A stretch of DNA of 8,963 bases, from NCBI GenBank assembly GCA_937915925.1, contig CALGGM010000064.1, positions 1 to 8,963 on the forward strand, in the 5' to 3' direction. The notes beneath the pieces are model-generated. The model ran no database searches. It was not told the origin of the DNA and was given only the letters and a program-made list of their open reading frames with translations. Source of the DNA: an uncultured Clostridia bacterium (GTDB lineage: Bacteria > Bacillota > Clostridia > Christensenellales > CAG-138). Every line of letters starts with the position of its first letter. Positions within the stretch are counted from its first letter, which is position 1. Both the position numbers and the translations under genes were made by a program. Below are positions 1 through 7,347 of the stretch, piece after piece.

Positions 1-33
1 CGGTGCCGTCGCGCGCTTCCCGCGCGTCGCCAT
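1..33 (-). CDS. Possible start of a divergent gene, cut by the window edge
   Basis: Reading leftwards, an ATG at 33-31 opens a frame that stays open to the window edge and gives MATRGKRATAP. It is preceded by AAGGGAGAG, a purine-rich Shine-Dalgarno-like run that is rather close to the ATG. A basic, Ala/Thr/Lys/Arg-rich beginning is common in several DNA-binding or translocating proteins of Bacillota (FtsK/SpoIIIE-type proteins among them), but eleven residues cannot identify a family. The frame is also open upstream to a TAA, with a GTG as an alternative start that lacks a ribosome binding site. I see no strong minus-strand promoter between here and 160. It could be chance. Confidence 0.3.
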   Translation of the reverse strand, partial: MATRGKRATAP

Positions 34-164
34 CTCTCCCTTATCAACAGCCTTTACGGCTACCACGACAGCTTTTATTTATTTTGGGAAGGTCTGTAAG
101 CTCGCCCTTCTTCCCTTTGATCCGTGCAAATTTTGCAGAAAAAGCGAGCATTGTTCACATTCTG

Positions 165-196
165 TTGACAAACGTGTGAAAAAGGAATGGTATAAT
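165..196 (+). promoter_or_regulatory. Promoter of the M15 peptidase gene, extended -10
   Basis: TATAAT at 191-196 is a perfect -10 box with the TGn extension (TGG at 188-190). A perfect TTGACA lies at 165-170, but the spacer is 20 nt, longer than the usual 17, so the extended -10 probably carries most of the recognition. The leader to the TTG start is about 45 nt. Two dyads lie nearby: TGCAAA-t-TTTGCA at 125-137, and TTCACA (154-159) with TGTGAA (175-180), the latter straddling the -35 box. They could be operators. Confidence 0.65.
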
Positions 197-248
197 AAGA
201 CATCTTGTAAAGGGCATAGCATCGGCTTTCGCCCCGGAAAGGAACATT

Positions 249-1658
249 TTGAAGCGACCCCAGTGGAGTAAAAAACAGGCGATCCTGATCGGCGCGCTCG
301 GCGGCGTCATGCTTTGCGCGATCGTTTTTCTGATCGCGATTCTCTCGCGCCCCGCCGCGCAGACCGTGGCGGACACGCCCGAGCCCAAAGTCGAGACGGA
401 AGATATCACGTACATGGAGGAAGGCACCGTTGCGCTCGAAACCGAGCCCACGCCTCCGCCGGATCTCGTGATCGATTTCCGCGCCGACACGGAGCACCCG
501 CTGCCCGAGGACGGCGCGGTCCTGCCGCTCGGCGAAGACTATACGATCGGCGGAACGGTCTTTTCGAACTATCCCTTGGACAGCGTGACCGTTTCGATCT
601 CCTGCTCGCACAACACGCAAAAGCCGTATCCGTATAAGAAAACGGTGCATTTCAAGCGCACGGGACAGGGCGTGTATGCGCTGACCGACGATACGACCGA
701 CGAGGGCGTTTCGCTCTCCGATCTCGTCCGTTTCTCCGACCTGCTCGTGGGCGTGCATACGATGAAGATCACCGCGGCGGTCAAGGGCTCGCGCGCAGTC
801 GAGCTGTTCCGCTGCTCGTTCTACGTCGTCGGCGAGGAATGGGAGACGATCACGCGGGAGAACTTCCCCGATTCCTATCCCGAAGCGCTGCAGTTTTTCG
901 GCAGCACCGAGCGGTTCCTGTACCGCTACCAGTGGGTGTTCGGGCGCTACATCCTTGCCGATCCGGATTGGGAAAAGACGTACATCACCGAGATCCCGGG
1001 GTACCCGGACAACATGCCGTGGCGGGTACACGTCGACGCGGTTCCGTACTTTACAAAAGCGTTTGACTATCTCAACACCTCGTACGTGCGCGTACACGGC
1101 ACGAACGGCGACACGGGCGTGATCCGGGCGATCGATCTGATCACCGAGTACAACGGCTGCTACGTCTCGCGGTTCACGTCGTCGCTGAAATCGATCAGTC
1201 ACCACACCTTCGGCACGGCGGTCGACGTCAACGCGTCGATGGAGCCGAACAAGAACAACGACGCGAACACCGCCGTCATCGACAACGACGTCAAGGAGCA
1301 TCTTACCTACAACGGCATCCTGACGGAGGATGGGATCACGTATTACGATTTCACCTACGACGGCACGTACAGGACCGATCCGAACGGCGTGCCCGAGACC
1401 TGTGTCAACTACCTGCTCTTTGAGCTCGGGTTCTTCCGCGCCGGCTTCAACTGGGCGCACTACTACAAATCGACGAGCGACGCGATGCACTTCTGCCTGA
1501 GCGAGTTCGTGACCTACAACCACGAGCACGCGAAGTTCGGTCTTCGAAAGGTGTACCGCTACGCCGATCCGGTGATTGTCAGCACGCCGGAGCCCGACGA
1601 AGGCACGGCGGATGAAACGCCGGAACCAAGCGAGGACGCCGTCGAAACGACCCCGTAA
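249..1658 (+). CDS. Membrane-anchored M15-family D,D-carboxypeptidase-like protein
   Basis: 469 residues. The TTG start is chosen because GGAAAGGAA lies 4-5 nt upstream and because it supplies the positively charged N-terminus (KR, KK) before a transmembrane segment at about residues 11-32; the first in-frame ATG would fall inside that segment. A Thr/Pro/Glu-rich linker follows, then a beta-rich region (about 75-195) that may be Ig-like. The C-terminal half carries the M15 (VanY/DacB-like) signature SxHxxGxAxD at 317-326, with zinc ligands His319 and Asp326, and DAMHF at 411-415 supplying the third ligand, His414. Family members cleave D-Ala-D-Ala or related peptidoglycan stems outside the membrane, so this is probably an extracytoplasmic cell-wall peptidase; the exact substrate is inferred. 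The C-terminal tail (about 444-469) is acidic and Pro/Thr-rich. The gene is monocistronic, with its own promoter and a hairpin terminator. Confidence 0.85.
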   Translation: MKRPQWSKKQAILIGALGGVMLCAIVFLIAILSRPAAQTVADTPEPKVETEDITYMEEGTVALETEPTPPPDLVIDFRADTEHPLPEDGAVLPLGEDYTIGGTVFSNYPLDSVTVSISCSHNTQKPYPYKKTVHFKRTGQGVYALTDDTTDEGVSLSDLVRFSDLLVGVHTMKITAAVKGSRAVELFRCSFYVVGEEWETITRENFPDSYPEALQFFGSTERFLYRYQWVFGRYILADPDWEKTYITEIPGYPDNMPWRVHVDAVPYFTKAFDYLNTSYVRVHGTNGDTGVIRAIDLITEYNGCYVSRFTSSLKSISHHTFGTAVDVNASMEPNKNNDANTAVIDNDVKEHLTYNGILTEDGITYYDFTYDGTYRTDPNGVPETCVNYLLFELGFFRAGFNWAHYYKSTSDAMHFCLSEFVTYNHEHAKFGLRKVYRYADPVIVSTPEPDEGTADETPEPSEDAVETTP

Positions 1659-1670
1659 ATCATCGAAAAA

Positions 1671-1707
1671 CCGCCGCGGGACAAGCGCTCGCGGCGATTT
1701 GATTTTT
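1671..1707 (+). terminator. Rho-independent terminator after the M15 peptidase gene
   Basis: CGCCGCG (1672-1678) pairs with CGCGGCG (1690-1696), extendable inwards by a G-T and a G-C pair, and is followed by ATTTGATTTTT. The run AAAAA just before the stem could pair with the first Ts. It starts 13 nt after the stop codon. Confidence 0.75.
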
Positions 1708-1848
1708 GGCGAATCCGTGAAGGAAAATCGATGAATTTGGGACGAAACTGTAACCCCGATGTGAATAATCGGATATTTTGAAAACACATTATAAAAAAAC
1801 GTCGAAAACCGGCACAAGCCCAAAAAAGTGTGCTACGATACGCCTCAC

Positions 1849-1856
1849 AGGAGGTG
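1849..1856 (+). promoter_or_regulatory. Consensus ribosome binding site that sets the CHAP gene start
   Basis: AGGAGGTG six nt before the ATG at 1863 is a near-perfect Shine-Dalgarno match. It shows that the upstream GTG at 1830, which is in the same frame, is not the start. A TGC-TACGAT extended -10-like sequence lies at 1831-1839, but its -35 region (GGCACA, 17 nt upstream) is weak and the leader would be very short. The AT-rich 1760-1800 segment could also hold the promoter. Confidence 0.8.
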
Positions 1857-1862
1857 GATCGT

Positions 1863-2495
1863 ATGAAAACACTCAAACGTTTTGCGATAACCGTCACGGC
1901 GGCGCTGTGTCTTCTGTCCCCGTTTTTCACCGAGGCGAAGGCGGATGCGGCCGCGATCACGATCCGTGCGGAGGAGATCTCGAAGGGCGACGAGCTGAGC
2001 AAGCAGATCGCCGACACCTATCAGCGCGCGAAGAAGGCGGCGGGCGTCAAGTCGTTCAAGGGCAAGTGCGGCAAGTATGTGAACCGCCAGCTGGTCCTGC
2101 TCGGCATCAACAAAAAGTACATCGGCTGCAACGGCAACAAGGCGTTCGACATCTACGAAAAGAAGTCCGAGACGACCGGCGGCTACAAGGTCACGGCGTA
2201 CTCCGCAAAGAAGTACACGCTGAAGAGCGCGCTCGAGGCGATCGAAAAGAGCGATCCGCACGCGAGAAACATTCTGGTCGGCTTCCAGAAGGGCACGAGC
2301 AAGGCGGGCAAAAAGTACGGACACGTGCTGTTCATCCACGGCATCGAGAACGGGACCGTCTATTTCTCCGACAGCTTCGCGCAGACCGTGAACGGCAAGC
2401 GCTATAAGGAGGGCGAACCGATCTCCTGCTCCATCTCCACGTTCGCCTCGCTGTATAAGAAATACAAACTTGACGGCGTCATTCACTTCGGATAA
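1863..2495 (+). CDS. Secreted CHAP-like (NlpC/P60-superfamily) cysteine hydrolase
   Basis: 210 residues. Residues 1-29 form a classic signal peptide: basic KTLKR, a hydrophobic core, and a small-residue site around AKADA. The mature part has the layout of CHAP or related papain-fold amidases: a Cys in GKCGKYVNRQL (Cys69) as probable nucleophile, a GCNGN turn (88-92), and YGHVLFIHGI (152-161) with His154 as probable general base, followed by GTVYFSDSF. CHAP domains hydrolyse amide bonds in peptidoglycan stems or cross-bridges, and the size fits a single catalytic domain without wall-binding repeats. It follows another exported cell-wall-type enzyme, but a terminator separates the two, so they need not be co-regulated. 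The family call rests on motif order only. An alternative is a catalytically different member of the same superfamily. Alanine codons are overwhelmingly GCG (18 of 22 by hand count), as in the rest of the left part. Confidence 0.7.
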   Translation: MKTLKRFAITVTAALCLLSPFFTEAKADAAAITIRAEEISKGDELSKQIADTYQRAKKAAGVKSFKGKCGKYVNRQLVLLGINKKYIGCNGNKAFDIYEKKSETTGGYKVTAYSAKKYTLKSALEAIEKSDPHARNILVGFQKGTSKAGKKYGHVLFIHGIENGTVYFSDSFAQTVNGKRYKEGEPISCSISTFASLYKKYKLDGVIHFG

Positions 2496-2530
2496 CACCC
2501 ATCCTTGGGTACACAAATACAAACATGCAG

Positions 2531-2563
2531 ACACAGACCGCCCATCAGGGCGGTTTGTGTTTC
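2531..2563 (+). terminator. Long hairpin terminator after the CHAP-like gene
   Basis: A 13-bp stem (2531-2543 with 2548-2560, one G-T pair) carries CCGCCC/GGGCGG at the top and an ATCA tetraloop. It ends in TTTGTGTTTC, so the U-run is broken but present. A smaller hairpin ACCCA/TGGGT (2497-2501 with 2506-2510) lies directly after the stop codon. Confidence 0.7.
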
Positions 2564-2590
2564 AGACTGTCGTAGAAGGGGTCAGACTAT

Positions 2591-2686
2591 TTGCGGCGAG
2601 AGAATTTAAATGAATACTTGTCGGAAGAAAGGGCGCAAGGACGCCCTTTCTTTCTATATTATTTCGCCGCAATTATTTCGCCGCAA
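2591..2686. repeat. 96-bp foldback element centred on a terminator hairpin
   Basis: The outer arms start TTGCGGCGA (2591-2599) and end TCGCCGCAA (2678-2686). Over the outer 16 positions 14 pair. The axis of the arms (between 2638 and 2639) coincides exactly with that of the inner hairpin 2623-2654. The 16 nt on each side between outer arm and inner stem do not pair. The right arm is duplicated in tandem: TTATTTCGCCGCAA at 2659-2672 and again at 2673-2686. Confidence 0.6.
2623..2660 (+). terminator. Strong hairpin, probably a bidirectional terminator
   Basis: AGAAAGGGCG (2626-2635) pairs perfectly with CGCCCTTTCT (2642-2651), extendable by three more pairs outwards, with loop CAAGGA. On the plus strand it runs into TTTCTATATTATTT. 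On the minus strand it ends CCCTTTCTTCC. It could stop both plus-strand read-through and secA transcripts, for which no better U-tailed hairpin was found. Confidence 0.65.
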
Positions 2687-2692
2687 ATTATC

Positions 2693-2743
2693 CGCGTTTT
2701 CGCTCGGTCGCATACGTTAGTATAGCTCCATCGCGAAAACGCG
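2693..2743. repeat. Perfect 11-bp inverted repeat
   Basis: CGCGTTTTCGC (2693-2703) and GCGAAAACGCG (2733-2743) are exact reverse complements 29 nt apart. Inside the loop, GCATAC and GTATaGC can form a second small stem. No T-run follows on either strand, so it does not look like a simple terminator. Confidence 0.6.
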
Positions 2744-2790
2744 AATTCTGCCTTCCTTCCCAACAGTCTGTTCTTCGAGGCGCCGAAAAA

Positions 2791-2873
2791 CAGTGAAGAG
2801 TGAAGAGTACAGGTGGATTTTCCTCCGGAAAATCTTCCTTTTCTTTTCTCTTTTCTCTCTTCTCTTTTCACTG
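2791..2873. repeat. MITE-like 83-bp palindromic element
   Basis: The 17-nt ends are inverted repeats with 15 matches: CAGTGAAGAGTGAAGAG at the left and, read on the other strand, CAGTGAAAAGAGAAGAG at the right. The left end contains a tandem GTGAAGA repeat. Inside is a perfect 8-bp hairpin, GATTTTCC (2816-2823) with GGAAAATC (2827-2834). The right half is an uninterrupted pyrimidine run of 37 nt (2833-2869). It resembles the non-coding palindromic repeats scattered between genes in many Clostridia, but the copy number cannot be judged from one window. Confidence 0.5.
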
Positions 2874-2903
2874 ACAACAGACGGGCGCTGCCCGTCCGTT
2901 GTC
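2873..2903. repeat. Hairpin immediately after the secA stop codon
   Basis: A 14-position stem with one mismatch, GACAACAGACGGGC (2873-2886) against GCCCGTCCGTTGTC (2890-2903), with a 3-nt loop, begins 5 nt after the secA stop. On the secA strand the hairpin is followed by purines, not Us, so it is not a standard intrinsic terminator. It may act as a 3'-end stabiliser or as part of one with the distal hairpin. Confidence 0.55.
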
Positions 2904-2908
2904 GGCTG

Positions 2909-5653
<2,745 letters not shown>

Positions 5654-5681
5654 AAGATTCTCCTTGAACGATAGTAAACCT

Positions 5682-5710
5682 ATTATAACACACAATCACC
5701 CCTCTGCAAA
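5682..5710 (-). promoter_or_regulatory. secA promoter, extended -10, overlapping a dyad
   Basis: On the minus strand the sequence reads TTTGCA (5710-5705), a 17-nt spacer, then a perfect TATAAT (5687-5682) preceded by TGT, giving an extended -10. The leader to the secA ATG is about 25 nt. The -35 box lies in the loop of the inverted repeat listed at 5691-5723. Confidence 0.7.
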
Positions 5711-5723
5711 GAGGGGGATTGTG
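5691..5723. promoter_or_regulatory. Dyad overlapping the secA promoter, candidate operator
   Basis: CACAATC-a-CCCCTC (5691-5704) and GAGGGGGATTGTG (5711-5723) form 13 pairs with a single bulged A around the 6-nt loop TGCAAA, which is the -35 region of secA read from the other strand. As RNA it could also end transcripts from the upstream 70-residue gene, but no U-run follows. A repressor or activator site is the simpler reading. No known regulator site is recognised. Confidence 0.45.
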
Positions 5724-5754
5724 AACGCTTCGCAACGATTTTGCGTTATTTTCG

Positions 5755-5967
5755 TCACATCGGCGCATTCAGCCGGTCAATGATCTCGCGCATGCGACGT
5801 CTTTGCGCGTCCGAGAGCATCGGCGAAAGCATCGCGTAGATCTCCTCCATCTTGCCGCTGCTCATCTCGCCGCTGCGCTTCTGCTCCGCGGTCAAAGAAA
5901 GCAGCGTTTCCCAAAGCTCGTCGCCCGATTGATTGCGGTACGCTTCATACTGTTCGTTCAGATCCAT
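5755..5967 (-). CDS. Small soluble protein of unknown function, 70 residues
   Basis: The start ATG at 5967 follows GGAGG with an 8-nt gap, which supports a real gene. The product is highly charged and predicted helical: MDLNEQYEAYRNQ, then two helix-like stretches, with LSPMLSDAQRRRMREIIDRL near the end resembling a helix-turn-helix hairpin. There is no signal peptide, membrane segment or cysteine. I do not recognise a named family. It lies 101 nt upstream of secA on the same strand, but secA has its own promoter, so the two may be only partly co-transcribed. It is divergent from the gene at 6059. Its C-terminal pattern (ALSP/LAP...L...RLN.P) resembles residues 33-60 of that divergent product, which suggests a related pair of small proteins. 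Confidence 0.75.
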   Translation of the reverse strand: MDLNEQYEAYRNQSGDELWETLLSLTAEQKRSGEMSSGKMEEIYAMLSPMLSDAQRRRMREIIDRLNAPM

Positions 5968-6044
5968 CTGCGTTTCCTCCGTTTTCGTTCTGGTTTATCG
6001 TATGCGCCACGCACCGAATTCGTACCGGACGCATATCATGGGGC

Positions 6045-6051
6045 AAGGAGG
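6045..6051 (+). promoter_or_regulatory. Ribosome binding site setting the start of the chimeric gene
   Basis: AAGGAGG, 7 nt before the ATG at 6059, is consensus. It rules out the longer reading that begins inside the divergent gene at 5933. No clear plus-strand promoter was found in 5968-6044. Confidence 0.75.
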
Positions 6052-6058
6052 ATACGCC

Positions 6059-7342
6059 ATGAACATGCAACCGCAAAGACCGGGTCCGTCCCCGCTTTCC
6101 TGCGCCGTCACCTTGGGCGAAGCCGTGCGCGACGAGCACGGGCGCGCGGGCGTCGAAGCGTATGTAAAGGCGCTTGCGCCGCTTTTGCCCGCGGATCTTT
6201 TGGATCAGCTTGCCTATCGGCTGAACGTGCCGATCCCAAAGCCTGCGCCGCCCGCGCCGCCGCCTCCGCCGCCGCAAAGGCCCCAGCAGCCGGACATGGA
6301 AAAGCTCGGTATAGAGATCCTGTCCTGCAATATTCAGAACGTCACCGATCAGAACGGCCTCATTCAGGATCTCGGTGCGGACAACACGTCGAAGATCAAG
6401 AAGGACGCTTCGATTGCCAAAGCGGAGGCCGAACGCGATGTTCAGATCGCACAGGCGAGAGCCGACAAGGAGGCGAATGACGCCCGCGTCGCCGCCGATC
6501 TCGAGATCGCTAAGCGGCAGCAGGAGCTGGAGATCCGCCGCGCCGAGCTCAAGCGCGAGGCCGATATCAAGGTCGCTCAGGCTGAGGCGGCCAAGGGGAT
6601 CGAGGCTGCAGAGCAGAGCCGCTCTCTGAATACCTCCACCGTGAATGCCCGGATCGCGCAGACAGAACGCGAAGCCGAGCTGCGGGAGAAGGAGGTCCAG
6701 GTCGAGAAGCAGCGCCTGGACGCCGAGGTCCGCGCCAAGGCCGACGCCGAACGTTATCGCGCGCAGCAGGAGGCAGAGGCTATCCTGTTCCAGCGCCAGA
6801 AGCAGGCGGAGGGCGAGGTCCTGGTCTCCACGGTGTTGTTTTCCAACAGCAGCACGGTCATCCACGACCGGGTCGACCTGCGTAAGATTGAACCTCTGAC
6901 GGATCGTCAGTACTATGTCGGCGGCGGCACCGCCCTGATCGACGCTATCGGCGGAGCGATCCACCACATCACCATGGTTCACAAGTATGCCCGCGAAGAG
7001 GATCGCCCGGAACGCACCATCTTCGTCATCACCACGGACGGCATGGAGAACGCCAGCCGCCGCTACAGCAGCGACGAGGTGAAGGCCATGGTGCAGAAGG
7101 AAAAGGAGAAGTACGGCTGGGAGTTCTTGTTCCTCGGGGCCAACATCGACGCTGTCGAGACGGCCGCCCACTTCGGCATCGGCGCGGACAGATCCGTCAC
7201 CTTCAAGAACGATCACCGCGGCCAGCAGCTGAACTATGACGTCGTCGGAAAAGCAGTCCTTCACATGCGGGAATGCGCCGCACCCATGAGCGCGTCCTGG
7301 AAGGAGGACATCGAGGAGGATGTGCGCAAGCGCGGGAGGTGA
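6059..7342 (+). CDS. Chimeric protein: small Pro-rich N-terminus, flotillin coil, truncated VWA domain
   Basis: 427 residues, one uninterrupted frame made of three unlike parts. Residues 1-78: a short helical region ending in a proline run (PAPPAPPPPPP), like a small Clostridia protein of unknown role. Residues 79-250: the alanine/glutamate-rich coiled coil of a clostridial flotillin, recognisable by GIEILSCNIQNVTD, GADNTSKIKKDASIAKAEAE and EREAELREKEV. The flotillin membrane hairpin and SPFH domain before it, and the C-terminal part after it, are absent. Residues 247-427: a von Willebrand factor A-type domain with GGGTALIDAIGG (288-299), FVITTDGMEN (322-331) and FLFLGANIDAVET (357-369), ending SASWKEDIEED. 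The first beta strand with the DxSxS metal-binding motif, roughly 30 residues, is missing, so metal-dependent adhesion is probably lost. The stop overlaps the ribosome binding site of the next gene. Alanine codons change from GCG (7 of 10) in the first part to GCC-rich (GCG 8 of 32) in the flotillin part. It may be a recombinant gene or an assembly chimera. Confidence 0.7.
   Translation: MNMQPQRPGPSPLSCAVTLGEAVRDEHGRAGVEAYVKALAPLLPADLLDQLAYRLNVPIPKPAPPAPPPPPPQRPQQPDMEKLGIEILSCNIQNVTDQNGLIQDLGADNTSKIKKDASIAKAEAERDVQIAQARADKEANDARVAADLEIAKRQQELEIRRAELKREADIKVAQAEAAKGIEAAEQSRSLNTSTVNARIAQTEREAELREKEVQVEKQRLDAEVRAKADAERYRAQQEAEAILFQRQKQAEGEVLVSTVLFSNSSTVIHDRVDLRKIEPLTDRQYYVGGGTALIDAIGGAIHHITMVHKYAREEDRPERTIFVITTDGMENASRRYSSDEVKAMVQKEKEKYGWEFLFLGANIDAVETAAHFGIGADRSVTFKNDHRGQQLNYDVVGKAVLHMRECAAPMSASWKEDIEEDVRKRGR
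6308..6808 (+). other. Flotillin-derived coiled-coil segment within the chimera
   Basis: About 167 codons match the pattern of the flotillin (FloT/YuaG-type) region just after the SPFH domain, with long heptad-like runs of Ala, Glu, Lys and Arg and no hydrophobic membrane stretch. In complete flotillins this part drives oligomerisation of membrane microdomain scaffolds. Without its anchor it would be a soluble coiled coil. The call comes from family knowledge of the sequence signature. Confidence 0.75.
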
Positions 7343-7347
7343 ATAGA

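Larger units (their letters stand above)
2564..2908. other. Gene-free intergenic region dense in inverted repeats
   Basis: No supported gene lies in these 345 nt between the convergent CHAP-like gene and secA. Open frames on either strand lack ribosome binding sites and recognisable products. The region holds four or more inverted-repeat structures in a row, a 14-bp tandem duplication and a long pyrimidine run, listed separately. It probably combines transcription termination for the two convergent genes with small palindromic elements. Confidence 0.75.

Noticed and set aside
151..183. DnaA-box-like sequences TTGTTCACA and, on the other strand, TTTTTCACA
   Set aside because: Each differs from TTATNCACA by one base, there are only two, and the context is a promoter, with no AT-rich unwinding region or replication genes.
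75..1823. A 582-codon open frame on the minus strand opposite the M15 peptidase gene
   Set aside because: It is a GC-rich shadow: Arg/Val/Asp-rich repetitive composition, no ribosome binding site, no recognisable motif, while the plus-strand frame has zinc-peptidase motifs, promoter and terminator.
1845..2534. Minus-strand 229-codon frame opposite the CHAP-like gene
   Set aside because: Low-complexity Leu/Ala/Arg/Val shadow; the plus-strand frame has a consensus ribosome binding site and a signal peptide.
2659..2686. CRISPR-like tandem repeat
   Set aside because: Only two directly adjacent 14-bp copies without spacers; this is a simple duplication.
2659..2877. A 72-codon minus-strand frame in the repeat region after secA
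   Set aside because: It runs through the inverted repeats and the purine tract, has no ribosome binding site and a Lys/Arg/Glu-rich nonsense composition.
5945..7264. Minus-strand 439-codon frame opposite the chimeric gene
   Set aside because: Poly-Arg and Leu/Asp-rich shadow of the coiled-coil sequence. It also starts inside the VWA coding part without a ribosome binding site.
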